Shown piece after piece: positions 34,284-44,348 of a DNA stretch of 64,000 nt (its first letter is position 1; each line of letters opens with the position of its first letter). The position numbers and the translations under genes were made by a program. Below the pieces are notes generated by a model. The model ran no database searches. It was not told the DNA's origin and worked only from the letters and a program-made list of their open reading frames with translations. This DNA is from Plenodomus lindquistii (lineage: Eukaryota; Ascomycota; Dothideomycetes; Pleosporales; Leptosphaeriaceae). Location of the stretch: contig JANUWI010000001.1 in the NCBI GenBank assembly GCA_025504975.1, forward strand, positions 2,170,001-2,234,000. The letters run 5' to 3'.

Positions 34284-34981
34284 ATGAAAATCCTCTTCCT
34301 ACTTCTGGCTGTCTTTGTGACTTTGGTTCCAGCTTGTCCACCCCCTCTCAACGACTTCTACTATCTTGGCAATGGAACTCACTAAACAAGCGATCTCCTG
34401 CGCGCGGATTTTAATTCTGCTCCTAACATGGGTTGGAGCGAGGTCGTGACTGGTGTACGTATCACCCTTTCCATTGCAACACCTACACCTACACACACAT
34501 CGAGAACACATTCCTAACCCCCTCCCCCAGGTCCAACAACATACTCACCACCTGGCCATACGGCATAATTCACTATTGCTACGCGCATCCTTCCCACCGC
34601 AAACGCTACCGCCCCGTCGTTGAAGCAGCATGGAAGCTCTGGCACACTGCCCTCGGCGCCGCAGGACCTACTAGCGGCCGCAACCTCGTCTTCCGCGAAT
34701 GAACATCAATCCACGCACGCAGTCATTGATTCTGCTACAACCGCGATGGATCATGGAACGCCACCCTCATGAACCCCAATATCCTCGTCGTCACTGAGTT
34801 TGAATAGCATATCCCCAAGGCAGAGGCGTACGCAACGACGGGGTACCGGCCAGTGGAGTATACGCAGCCAGGGGATGCGGGGTTATTTGGGAGACATGCG
34901 ATGAAGTTTAATCCCAGTGGGGAGATTCAGAGTCCGCCGAGTGAAAAGGATGTCGCTGTTGTTGCGCATGAGATTGGTGAG
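34284..34981 (+). pseudogene. Decayed secreted zincin metalloprotease, truncated at the active site
   Basis: It begins with an intact signal peptide (MKILFLLLAVFVTLVPACPP). Four in-frame stops are visible: TAA at 34383, TGA at 34700, TGA at 34727 and TAG at 34805. The conserved-looking text between them includes WPYGIIHYCY, YRPVVEAAWKLWHTALG, FCYNRDGSWNATLMNPNILV and KAEAYATTGYRPVEY. It ends at VVAHEIG followed directly by a GTGAGT donor, so the exon with the rest of HExxH is missing. All four stops fit C-to-T or G-to-A changes of Gln (CAA, CAG) or Trp (TGG) codons. Splicing between the first two coding blocks is also out of frame in my reading. Confidence 0.75.
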
Positions 34982-36054
34982 TCGCTCAATTTTGGTGGGA
35001 ATTCCTGAGTGAAGCAACTGCGCTCTCCCCGATTCCAATATTCATTCTCAATAAACTGCAGAACAGCGAAGACGGTAAATGGAATCGCAACACCGAGGTA
35101 ATTACTCGGCACACCGGTGACCGCGGTGATACACCACTTCACCGCCCGTGTCTGGTCTCTCGTTGATTCTCCCAGACGGTATGGGACGCCAAGGGTTGTT
35201 GAGCGTGGCGGTTGCGATGTTCTGCTGGTGTGGATTGGGATTGTAGTACGGATTGTGGGGTTAGGAGCGTGAGCCATGTTGTGATTTTTGGGGGCGTAGA
35301 AGAGGAAGATGGATGAGCGGGGTTGGGGGAGGAAGTTGGGGCGGGGAGAGGGGCGCTGAGGGCGAAGAGGGTGGGTGGGTGCGAGGATGTGGTTGGGCAC
35401 GTGGTCGTGGGTGAAGATGAGGAAGGTTTGGGCGTGGTTTCTTAGGGATTGGGAGATTGGGAGGCGCGACATGGTGGGTTTGTGAGAGTCGTGTAGCACA
35501 TGAGATTTAGAACGGGCAAGCATAGTTATGCGCGGGGTAGTACCTAGCTGCAAACCAAAACGGACCCCAAATGATGTCTTTGGCTGAGTTAAGATGGACA
35601 TGCTGGCGTGCTAATGTGCTTGTCAAGAGTAGTCAGCATCGTGCGACAAGGCTGTGTTAGGTGATGATTGTATATTTCTGCAATAGAGGATGGCATGCAT
35701 ACCTTGGACGCCATGGGTAGAATTAATAGGAAACTTGCTCCGCAGTAGTGTATTTGCGATTTCTCCGTCTCCTACAAAAATTGTAAGCTTTGCTATCGTT
35801 TCGAAATGCACGTGGACATGAGGCGCCCTGCAGAGAGGGCCTCCAATCCAAGTAAGTAATTTTGTTGATTGGTTTACTAACGGGCCTTGCTCATCCTGAA
35901 GCTGTGCTAATCGCGATGCTTGATTAAAGGAAATGGAGATGTAGAAAGCAGTCAAGTAACTTGCAGCAGTATTTGACATGTGATAGATTGTTATATACAA
36001 GTGGTAATACAAACATGCTTCATGATACATAGACAAATCATACCAGGCGACGTA
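34982..36054. other. Intergenic after the decayed zincin; no firm gene
   Basis: A minus-strand open frame (34927-35601) overlaps the end of the pseudogene. Its 3' part (LGVAIPFTVFAVLQFIENEY) could be a one-helix protein, but I have no further support. A plus-strand G-rich bias continues to about 35460. 35602-36054 would contain the 3' end of the NDUFAF2-like transcript; nothing else is seen. Confidence 0.35.
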
Positions 36055-36810
36055 CTACCTTCTTCTCTTGGCGGGCGCAGGACTCCAGCCCTGTGGCTGC
36101 CACTCTTGAGGCTGCGCAGCCTGATTCCACGGCGAGTCCTTTGGATCTTTCGGTTCCTTTCTCAACTTCTTCTTGGCAACGAACAAGTCCTCGTCTTTGA
36201 CCACAGGTTCTGGTGGATCCCTCGGCATAGGCTGTCCCTCTACTTGCTGTGGTGCTTCCGTCTCACCCCCAATAGGCCTCTCACTCCTCTCCTCCGCCCT
36301 CTTTGGGAGATCCCTCGGTTCCTCGTGAAGATTCATCTGCACGACGCCACTGTCCGGATCCCGCGACTGCAACATCTGCACGGGCTGCTGCTTATCCGGC
36401 GCATCGAGCGCGGAGGGTTTCGCCGCCCACCGTGCATCGGCCTGTGCGGCCAAGACCTTGATGCGCTCCTGTCGCTGCATGTCCAGACGCTGTTCGGCGA
36501 CCGAGGGGGGATCGTAGCGGGTGTGGCGCAGCCATTGCATCCACGAGGGCGAGACGTTGACTTCGCTGAGATGGGTGCTGCGGGCGTATTGTGCGATGCG
36601 GCGGTTGCGCAGCGAGTGCAGGGCGTCTTTGAATTCCCAGAAGGTGTTGCCTTGGAGGTCGAAGCCTGGGCGAGTTGGTATATGAACATCATGTGTAGTC
36701 GCGTATGGTGTAATACGATACATACCGACAAGCCACTTTTTGCGCCAGGGAAAGCGCTTCATCTTCCATTGATACCACGCCCGTCGGATTGGACCGGGAG
36801 GGCCCGCCAT
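36055..36810 (-). CDS. NDUFA12/NDUFAF2-like mitochondrial complex I assembly factor (two exons)
   Basis: Exons, minus strand: 36726-36810 and 36055-36665, giving 231 aa. The intron is 60 nt without a stop, so the unspliced frame also stays open; its GTATGT donor and CCCAG acceptor make splicing the better reading. The N-terminus MAGPPGPIRRAWYQWKMKRFPW, then FDLQGNTFWEFKDAL and RIAQYARSTHLSEVNVSPSW, then QWLRHTR.DPPSVAEQ matches the NDUFA12/B17.2L fold; B17.2L (mimitin, NDUFAF2) acts in assembly of respiratory complex I. The C-terminal half is a Glu/Pro/Arg-rich extension typical of fungal versions. The gene is divergent from the calponin-homology gene, with about 320 bp between starts. Confidence 0.85.
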   Translation of the reverse strand: MAGPPGPIRRAWYQWKMKRFPWRKKWLVGMYRITPYATTHDVHIPTRPGFDLQGNTFWEFKDALHSLRNRRIAQYARSTHLSEVNVSPSWMQWLRHTRYDPPSVAEQRLDMQRQERIKVLAAQADARWAAKPSALDAPDKQQPVQMLQSRDPDSGVVQMNLHEEPRDLPKRAEERSERPIGGETEAPQQVEGQPMPRDPPEPVVKDEDLFVAKKKLRKEPKDPKDSPWNQAAQPQEWQPQGWSPAPAKRRR

Positions 36811-36964
36811 TGTGAAGTGGCAAGTGTTGATGTGTTGGCCGACCACTTCGTATCTCCAAGCCCCAAGGCGAGGCGAGAGTGACGCGCAGACGGGTGACGT
36901 GGGGGAACGTGGCTGGTGCGGGCGATCCATGGCCTCGTCAGCAAGCATTCCCCCTCCACCGCGC

Positions 36965-37110
36965 CGACAACAACAACAACAAGCTTATTAATCCTCTGCT
37001 CACTGCGTATTGCTGGCGCGAGTGGACTCTTGCATACCATCTCATTAGAACCACCACCATTGTTGATTCACGTGCGCACCACAACAACAACAACACCAAC
37101 AACAGCCCAA
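36965..37110 (+). promoter_or_regulatory. CAA-rich 5' leader of the calponin-homology gene
   Basis: Two CAA-rich runs, ACAACAACAACAACAAG (36970-36986) and CACAACAACAACAACACC (about 37079-37099), lie 30-160 nt upstream of the ATG at 37132. Unstructured CAA leaders are known in general to favour ribosome scanning; a role here is inference. Confidence 0.4.
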
Positions 37111-37131
37111 TTCGCGCCCAATCCGCCCCTC

Positions 37132-39245
37132 ATGGCGTCTGTCACGTCGTTGGACCAGGACATGCGCAAGTTGCGCATGGACAGATACACGCCCAAGGCT
37201 GCGAATGAAGTGCGCGCCTGGATCGAAGACACACTCGGCGAGCGGCTGCCCGCGGGAGACCTGCTGGATGCCCTCAAAGATGGCACCGTCTTGTGCCGGT
37301 AACAAAACACGACCAACTCTGGCACATTGCCATACTGACCCGCATCAGCCTCGTCAATCTCGCCATCCCAAGCCCCGGCGTCAGGTTCAAGAAGTCGGCC
37401 ATGCCCTTTATCCAAATGGAAAACATATCGCACTTCCTGCGCGCCTGCGAACAGCCGCCCCTCAACATGCCCGCCCACGACCGCTTCCTCACCGTCGACC
37501 TCTACGAATCCAAGGATCCCGCCCAAGTCCTGCAATGTCTCGGCGCTTTCAGCCGCGTTGCAAATGCAAGGAACCCCGCAAACTTCCCCAACACCATAGG
37601 CCCCAAGCGTGGCGGTGGCGGCCCAATCAGCCCAACATCCAATGGGGCTTCTACCTACACCACCTCGACCACCTCTGCGCTGCCATCGCCAAGTTTCGGA
37701 CGAAGCAGGGGCCCCAGCACCACGAGCAACACCAGCGGTTCAAGCACCTTCAACCCGCTTGCACGGCCACCCGAGCGACCCGCGCTGAGCCCAACGCGCA
37801 CGGGAGGATCAAGCAAGTCGTACACTTCGGCTGGCGGTCCCACGTCACCTCCTGGCGGAGTTAGTAGCTGGAGCAAGAAGACTGACGAGGGAAGCACCGC
37901 GCCGGCATGGAACATCCATCAATACGGCTACATGGGCGGTGCAAGTCAGGGCAATCAGGGCATCTCATTCGGCGGACGGCGACAGATTACCAGTGCTGGA
38001 CCTAGTGTGCCAAGCTTGGCTGAGAAGGAGCGCAAGCGGAGAGAAAAGGCAGACGAGGAGGAGCGCCTACGTGTGCAAGCAGAGGAAGCCGAGCACAAGC
38101 GCCGCATCGAACGCGAAGCCGAAGAAGAGCGCATACGCATAGATGAAGAGCAGAAGTGGCAAGAAGAGTCTCGCAAGCAGCAAGAGGCCAAGCAACGGCG
38201 CCTCGACGAGCAAAAGCGCGAGTGGGAAGAGCAAGAACGGCAGTGGAAGATGCAGGAAGAGACACGTCAACGAGAAGAGCGCGAAGCCCAGGAGCGCATC
38301 GAGTCTGAAATTCGTCGCAAGCGTGCGGGCAGCGATGTCAGGCTTAGAGGTCAGTTCCTCAGCCAGTACCAAGCAGAGCAAGCCAGTAGACCTCGCAGCA
38401 GACGCAACAGCCAAAGCGAAGAGCGCAATGAAGAGCGCGAACGCATCCAAGAGCTCGAGCGCCAACTCGAAGAAGCAAAGGAACGCGAGCGTCAATACCA
38501 AGCTGAACGCGAAGGCCGCCTGCAAGACAAGAAACTCCGCTCTCGCTCCAAGTCCCGCACCCGCGAACGTTCAAAGAGTCGCTCTCGCCCACAGCCGCCT
38601 CCCCGCGCGCCGTCGCCCCAAGACAGCAACGTATCCTGGGCCCAAGCCGACGACCGCGACTACCTCCGCAAAGCATGGGAGACAAACCAACGCCAGCCCG
38701 CCCGCCCACTTCCAGAGCCTACACCACCATCCCTCCCCACTCGTCCCCTCCCCGAACCCACGCCCTCCCCGCGCCCCCTCCCCGACCCAGCAACCTACAC
38801 CAAACCTCCCCAAGCCCCACACCAACCCCCACAGTTTCAGCCCCAACAACCGAACCGAACAGACCGCTACCTCTCCTCCAACCCCGCCCCGACCGCCGCA
38901 CCCCCAAAAACCCACATACCCCCCGAACTCACCTCAACCTCTGAACTCCGCGCCGAAGACGCCCGCCGCGCAGCAGCCCAGCAGAAAACCAAAGCCGCAG
39001 GCTGGGCCTCCAAATCCCTGCTCGAGCGCGAAATGGAAAGGGAGCGTGAGAGGCAGAAAGAATGGGAACAAAGTCAGCGTGAATTGCAGGAAGCGGCCAA
39101 GGATCCGAATGCGGGGACGGGGAGTGGACAGAGCTGGGATGTCAATCAGTATGGGTATATGGGTGGTGATAATCAGAATAAGCTCGGGGGTATTGGGGCG
39201 GGTAAGAGGCAGATTATCGGTCCTAGACCTTTTGGGCAGAGATAG
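37132..39245 (+). CDS. Calponin-homology (SCP1/transgelin-like) actin-binding protein with long coiled-coil tail (two exons)
   Basis: Exons: 37132-37298 and 37349-39245, giving 687 aa. Residues about 10-130 form a type-3 calponin-homology domain (KAANEVRAWIEDTLGERL, LLDALKDGTVLCRLVNLAIP, MENISHFLRACE) as in transgelin/Scp1, which bundles actin. A Gly/Ser/Pro linker follows. Near residue 240 comes a first calponin-like repeat (IHQYGYMGGASQGNQGISFG). A strongly charged coiled coil of Glu/Arg/Gln repeats spans about 270-440, followed by Pro-rich sequence (450-570). A second repeat sits at the extreme C-terminus (VNQYGYMGGDNQNKLGGIGA, then GKRQI). Yeast Scp1 is only about 200 aa, so the inserted coiled coil and Pro-rich region are the distinguishing parts. 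The intron splits the Arg codon of LCR. Confidence 0.85.
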
Positions 39246-39560
39246 GGTGGTGTGGTGTGGTGATGGGGTGGGGGGAGGGTGAGGGAGTTTGGAAGGGAGG
39301 GGGATTGAGATTGATAGGCAGGGTCGTGTTCTTTTCTTGAAGACAGGAATATTAATTGGTAGGTAGGTGATTTGGTATAACTTGCATAATTACAGCGAAT
39401 ATATATAGAATTACACTTTTAGTTGCGTATTCTTTCCACTAACTTATCTTGTATCTCCGTGCAGGGTTATGGGGTAAGGAAACTTTGCACATCTCATTCC
39501 AACCAACTTTTTTTTCCAGAGAATTGCACAAACCTACAACCCAGGCTGATCTATCTCCAC

Positions 39561-39790
39561 CCCAATCCCAATCCCAATCCCAATCCCATCCGGCGTGCGC
39601 TCCTGCGAATAAATGTAGTGTTAAACCCGAATCACCGTCTTTATCTCCGGCATTTTCACTCATCTCATCTCATCTCATCTCATCCAAGCACGAACAAAGG
39701 TACAAAGAAAAAAAAAACTTGTAAAACATGGTAGACAGGACAGGACAGGACAGACAAGACCCGCATGCACGACACGACACGACACGACAA
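39561..39790. repeat. Cluster of short tandem repeats
   Basis: Four microsatellites in 230 bp: CCCAAT-type hexamers (about 39561-39588), CATCT pentamers (about 39658-39683), ACAGG pentamers (about 39735-39755) and CACGA pentamers (about 39769-39789). Long homopolymeric tracts follow at 40020-40043 (T-rich). The stretch 39246-40126 holds no supported gene; it includes the 3' end of the calponin-homology transcript. Confidence 0.8.
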
Positions 39791-40126
39791 CTAGCTAGGC
39801 TCAATTCCCCCCCATTGAACCACACCACCTTTCTCATCTTGGTCGGTCCCGCGCATCAGAATTAGAATCAGAATGAAGCTCAAATCGTGTGGTTTCTTAG
39901 AGTAAATAGAGAAGAGAAGAGTGGGGGCGTGATGCCATTTGTTCGGTGCGCAGAAAAAAAGTGTGAGGGAGGTGTTTGAGGAGGGGAGAGCCGGAGGAGG
40001 GTGTGTGGGGTATGCGGGGTTTTTTTTTCTTTTTTTTTTCTTCCTCCCGTCTCTTGTGCTGTGCGTGTTGGAAGATTGGGATGGGCTGACGAAGAGTGGT
40101 GTAGGTAAAAATGGACAGTCGTGTCA

Positions 40127-40680
40127 ACAGGAATCTTCACATCCTTCCTCTTCGCGCCCTTTTGGCAGATCATACAAAAACCGCACAAGCATGGAGGACC
40201 AATCACGGCGCGTTGTCTGCGAGACTGGCAACAATGGAGTTACGGTGACGGATGTAAGGGATATTGGGAGGGTGGTGGCGAGGATCCTTGCGGCTCCTGA
40301 TGCGTTTACGGAGAATGTGCTGTATGTTGCGGAGGATACGGTGTCGTATGCGCAACTTGCGGATATCATGGCGAAAGTGAGTGGGAGGGAGGTGCAGAGG
40401 GAGACGTGGGATGTTGGGTATTTGGAAAACGAGTTGAGAAAGGAGCCGGAGGATCAGATTAAGAGGCATAGAATGGTGTTTGCGAGGGAGGGAGTGGCGT
40501 GGGAGAAGAAGGGAACGGTGAATGGCAGATTGGGTATGGAGATGATGGGTGTAGAGGAGTATGCTAGGGCGTGGTGGGAAGAAGGGAAAGGATACGGATT
40601 TTGCAATGCTGTGGAAAGAATGATGTATAGGAGAGTGACGAGTGGAATTCGCACGAGACACATTCGCAAACTTGCACGGG
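40127..40680 (+). pseudogene. 3' remnant of an NmrA-like/isoflavone-reductase-type gene, frameshifted
   Basis: One frame reads GIFTSFLFAPFWQIIQKPHK, then HGGPITAR, up to about 40210. The next frame continues VVCETGNNGVTVTDVRDIGR, then VLYVAEDTVSYAQLADIMAK and ELRKEPEDQIKRHRMVFARE. Together these match the C-terminal two thirds of NmrA-type NAD(P)-binding proteins. The N-terminal Rossmann nucleotide-binding part (GxxGxxG) is absent upstream, where only low-complexity sequence lies. A one-base frameshift near 40211 is needed to join the two parts. I therefore read it as a truncated pseudogene. Its second frame stays open past the family's usual end. Confidence 0.68.
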
Positions 40681-41090
40681 ACGTGACTATCTGGTTGAAC
40701 AGTTGCAGGTCTTTTGCACTGGTTATCTACCTCGTGTCCATGGCGAGTATTACTGACACGCGTAAGCCCTCATTCTTAGACGTAAACCTGGGAGAGGAAA
40801 CAAACATGGTTCCTGTGACTCCCGCTATCGTACATTCCCAGCTATTGAAGCTTTGATCTCTTCGGTATAATAGCGTTCGCGCCCGTGGCAGCAGCTGCAC
40901 CAAGACCATCGCCGGGCCCTCCACCACGTATGCGCACTTCGGGTATATAATTCTCGTCTTCGCGCTTTCTCTTTCCATCCTCCACGTCCGCCGTTGTACG
41001 TCTTCGGTATTCTTGGCCCCAAAAATGTATTTCATTGGTCCTCTCATCGACGGACCACCGAAGCTCCTCTCGCTTCTCACCAGGCTGCTC

Positions 41091-41835
41091 CTAACGGCCA
41101 GGCGGTCCAGGAGGATAACGCCCCGGAGGCATACCGCCAGGCATGCCGCCAGGTGGAGGGAAAGGTAGTCCTCCAGGCGGTGATCCAGCGGCGCCAGGTG
41201 GAGCGAAGCCGAATGGTGGCATGCCTCCTGGAGGGCCGCCGGCCATGTGTGGTGGTGGAAAGGGGGGCATGTTGGGCGGCATACCGCCGGGGCCTGGTGG
41301 CATACCGTGGGGACCGCCAGGGAAGGGAGGCATGTTGGGCGGCATGTTTGGTGCTGTAGAGGGATTAGTTTGCTGTCTTGAGGATCGACGGATTGAAGGG
41401 CAACTTACGACCGCCTCGGCCCATGAACTGTGGGGGCATTCCGCCCATTGGCGGCATACCTGCGGAAGGTCAGTCTGCTGTGCATGTATGTTGTATGCGA
41501 TTGTACTCACCTGGCGGCATGAAGGGCGGCATCGCTCCCATACCTCCAGGCATACCCATTGGCGGTCCACCCATGGCCATGCCTCCTGCCATGGCCATGG
41601 GACCGCCTGGGAAGCCGCCGCTGAGGTTTTGCTGGAACAGTGGATTCGCCTGTCCTTCTGTGTTGTAGGCGTCTGTTATGCTGTTGATGACTTGCTGTGT
41701 CTGGTCCGACGAGATCTGCTCATAGTAGGCCTGGACGTTGCGCAGATGGTTGCGCCCGTTGTTGTGGGCCTTGCGCACGCTCATACTATCGTGCGTGAGG
41801 TAGACATCGCAGTAGTCGCAGAAGAACTTGGGCAT
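41091..41835 (-). CDS. U1 small nuclear ribonucleoprotein C (three exons)
   Basis: U1-C stabilises pairing between U1 snRNA and the 5' splice site. Exons, minus strand: 41511-41835, 41409-41459, 41091-41353, giving 212 aa. The N-terminus MPKFFCDYCDVYLTHDSMSV holds a U1-type zinc finger with ligands C6, C9, H24 and H30. Then comes HLRNVQAYYEQISSDQTQQV and a long Met/Pro/Gly-rich tail of PPNMPPF-like repeats, as in all U1-C proteins. The middle exon is only 51 nt and encodes GMPPMGGMPPQFMGRG. The gene is head-to-head with RACK1, sharing a 344-bp intergenic region. Confidence 0.93.
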
Positions 41836-42179
41836 CGTGGGTGTGTGGGGTGTGGGGTGTGGGGTGTGGTATGGTGCAGCGGGTAGGAAGAATGGTGGTG
41901 GAGGCTAGCGAGGCGGGTTGTGTCTGGCTTCTTCCGCAGTGTCGCGTCGCGATGTTCGAAGCTCTCTCTCTCGACAATCTCCAATGTCGGCGTTTCCCAA
42001 CCACCGACCGGGCTTGGCAAAGCACGCCCGCCGCTCGCGCCTTCCTCCTTCCTCGCGCTAGTGCGCACTCGCTTAGCGATTTTGGCTTCGCGAAAATCAA
42101 ACAACATCACTCTAGGACTGTCCAACCATCACGAGTGCGCCCCTACACACATCCTCACCAGAAGCCACTCCCCGCAATC
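41836..42179. promoter_or_regulatory. Shared divergent promoter, U1-C / RACK1
   Basis: The only sequence between the two start codons. It contains a (GGTGTGGGGT)-like purine/T run near 41845-41870 next to U1-C and a CT/CA-rich leader (CCATCACGAGTGCGCCCC...) next to RACK1. No clear TATA box is seen on either side, in keeping with housekeeping promoters. Confidence 0.5.
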
Positions 42180-43528
42180 ATGGCCGAGCAACTCGTTCTC
42201 CGTGGCACCCTCGAGGGCCACTCCGGCTGGGTCACCTCGCTGGCCACCTCGCTCGAGAAGTGCGTAGTCCCGTGCAATCAATGTACCATATATGCGCCAT
42301 ACATATGACCATATCATGGACACGCAGACGGCATTGCGAGAGCGCGAAAACGAGGGGAAGCGCCATGTGCTGACTGCAAAACAGCCCCAACATGCTCCTG
42401 TCCGGCTCGCGCGACAAGACGCTCATCATCTGGAACTTGACCCGCGACGAGACCTCGTACGGCTACCCTAAGAGGAGTCTGCACGGCCACTCCCACATTG
42501 TGTCCGACTGCGTACGTTGTCACAAACACGGGCGGCCCGGCGCATAGCAGCAATGGGCGCGCAAAGACAAAGTGCGAGCCATTGGACTAACAACCCCCCA
42601 GGTCATCTCCTCTGACGGTGCTTACGCTCTTTCCTCCTCCTGGGACAAGACCCTCCGCCTGTGGGAGCTTTCCACCGGTGTGACCACCCGCCGCTTCGTC
42701 GGCCACACCAACGATGTCCTCTCCGTCTCCTTCTCCGCCGACAACCGTCAGATCGTCTCCGGATCGCGCGACCGAACCATCAAGCTCTGGAACACCCTCG
42801 GTGACTGCAAGTACACCATCACCGACAAGGGCCACACCGAGTGGGTCTCGTGCGTCCGCTTCTCCCCCAACCCCCAGAACCCCGTCATCGTCTCGGCTGG
42901 TTGGGACAAGCTCGTCAAGGTGCGTACATCTCTACATCAACCCCCGCATGCACCCCTTCCTGTTATATGATGATTTGTTTGTATTTGCTACTTCAGAGCC
43001 TCGGCGATGAGACCAAAAATCACCTTTAGTACTGATCAACACCATACTTTGAAACTCGACTCCGTCAGCATACTCGCAGAATTGGAAAACTGACTTTGAC
43101 AGGTTTGGGAACTCGCCTCGTGCCGCATCCAGACCGACCACATTGGCCACACTGGCTACATCAACACCGTCACCATCTCGCCCGATGGCTCCCTCTGCGC
43201 GTCCGGAGGCAAGGACGGAACCACCATGCTGTGGGACCTCAACGAGAGCAAGCACCTCTACTCGCTCTCTGCCGGTGACGAGATCCACGCCCTCGTCTTC
43301 TCGCCCAACCGCTACTGGTTGTGCGCCGCCACCGCCTCGAGCATCATCATCTTCGATCTCGAGAAGAAGAGCAAGGTTGACGAGCTCAAGCCCGAATACA
43401 TGGAGGTTGGCAAGAAGAGCCGGGAGCCCGAGTGTGTCTCCTTGGCCTGGAGCGCCGACGGCCAGACCCTGTTCGCTGGATACACTGACAACCGCATTCG
43501 CTGCTGGGGCGTCATGGCGCGGGGATAG
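42180..43528 (+). CDS. cpc-2: RACK1/Cpc2-type G-beta-like ribosomal WD-repeat protein (four exons)
   Basis: Small-subunit ribosome-bound seven-bladed WD40 protein involved in signalling and translational control (yeast Asc1, Neurospora cpc-2). Exons: 42180-42259, 42385-42511, 42602-42919, 43103-43528, giving 316 aa, exactly the family length. WD repeats are clear from the start (LRGTLEGHSGWVTSLA, then LLSGSRDKTLIIWN) through the conserved GHTNDVLSVSFSADNRQIVS and WDKLVKVWELASC to WSADGQTLFAGYTDNRIRCW at the end. No signal peptide or membrane segment. Introns are 125, 90 and 183 nt, longer than elsewhere in the window; the last carries a C/D snoRNA. The gene shares a promoter region with U1-C. 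Confidence 0.96.
42961..43041 (+). ncRNA. snR24: Intronic C/D-box snoRNA, U24/snR24 type
   Basis: Inside intron 3 of RACK1. It has a C box ATGATGA (42967-42973), the antisense element TATTTGCTACTTCAGA (42982-42997), a C'-like CGATGAG (43005-43011) and a D box CTGA (43032-43035). Flanking TGTT (42961) and AACA (43038-43041) can form the closing stem. The antisense stretch matches what I know of yeast snR24, which lies in the intron of the RACK1 orthologue ASC1 and guides 2'-O-methylation of 25S rRNA. Host, order of boxes and guide all agree. Exact ends are approximate. Confidence 0.85.
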
Positions 43529-44348
43529 ATTGTGCCAGGTCGTGTAGGGTAGTCCAAAGTTGAGTCGGTAGGCGTAAACGGAAAATCACGATTCCAACAT
43601 CTTCTGTAGCATGCCATGGGACATGAATGATGCTCTATGACGGGATGGGGTTGGGCATGGTCAATTCTCTTCCGGCATTAACACTTTCAGGCGCTCAGTC
43701 AATGAAAACATCAAGTCCAAGGTCCTGTCTTTTATCGTGTGACGAAATAACTCGTTCGTGGGTCGATGCCGGCTGGCCAATATGAGCCCCTGAGGCATGA
43801 TTACTGATTGTAATGAGCTTGCGTCATGATCGCGATGTCCGAGTGCTTCAAGACCCCGGAATGTGGCGCTCATGTTGTCTTGCCTTGATCATACGAATTA
43901 GTCGTGAATGCGACTAGTGCATTAGTATAAGATTTCACGTCTAAGCATCTGTTGTGATACTGCGTGAGGTACGGAGCCTAAGGTCGCTACAAGCTGCCGA
44001 CAACGTCACGGTCGCGCTTATCCTTGCCCCAGCATCTGTACCTCGGCATCTTTCCAACGTCGACGCGCTTTCGCTCGTGCCTGTAACGGATTACCGACAC
44101 ATAATTTCTCGCATTTGAGCCCCCTGAACCCTATACACTACTCCTGCACAGATCGACAACTCCAGAAGCTAGCATACGCGACGTAGCACAGAATTTTGCT
44201 TCAAAAAGAGCTAGCTTAAGCCACCTGGCGCACAGTACAGGCCGCGTCGCTGTCGAGAAGCCTAGAAAGTCGAGTTTGTGTGGACGGAAACGGGAAGAGA
44301 AGAACAGACAGAAGATTCAAACAGAACAAAAAGTAACAGTTGGACAAG
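43529..44348. other. Intergenic, nothing seen
   Basis: About 820 bp holding the RACK1 3' end and the promoter of the hydratase gene. No RNA gene, repeat or credible coding region was found. Confidence 0.4.

Noticed and set aside
34927..35601. Minus-strand 224-codon frame with one hydrophobic segment
   Set aside because: It overlaps the decayed zincin, has low-complexity Pro/His/Arg content, and no domain or splice support.
38143..39282. 379-codon open frame, Ser/Ala/Lys/Pro-rich
   Set aside because: It overlaps the calponin-homology gene in another frame; its composition follows from the Glu/Arg and Pro-rich codons of the real gene.
41143..41886. 247-codon Gly-rich plus-strand frame
   Set aside because: It is antisense to the Pro/Met/Gly-rich U1-C tail; the glycine-rich look is a mirror of proline codons.
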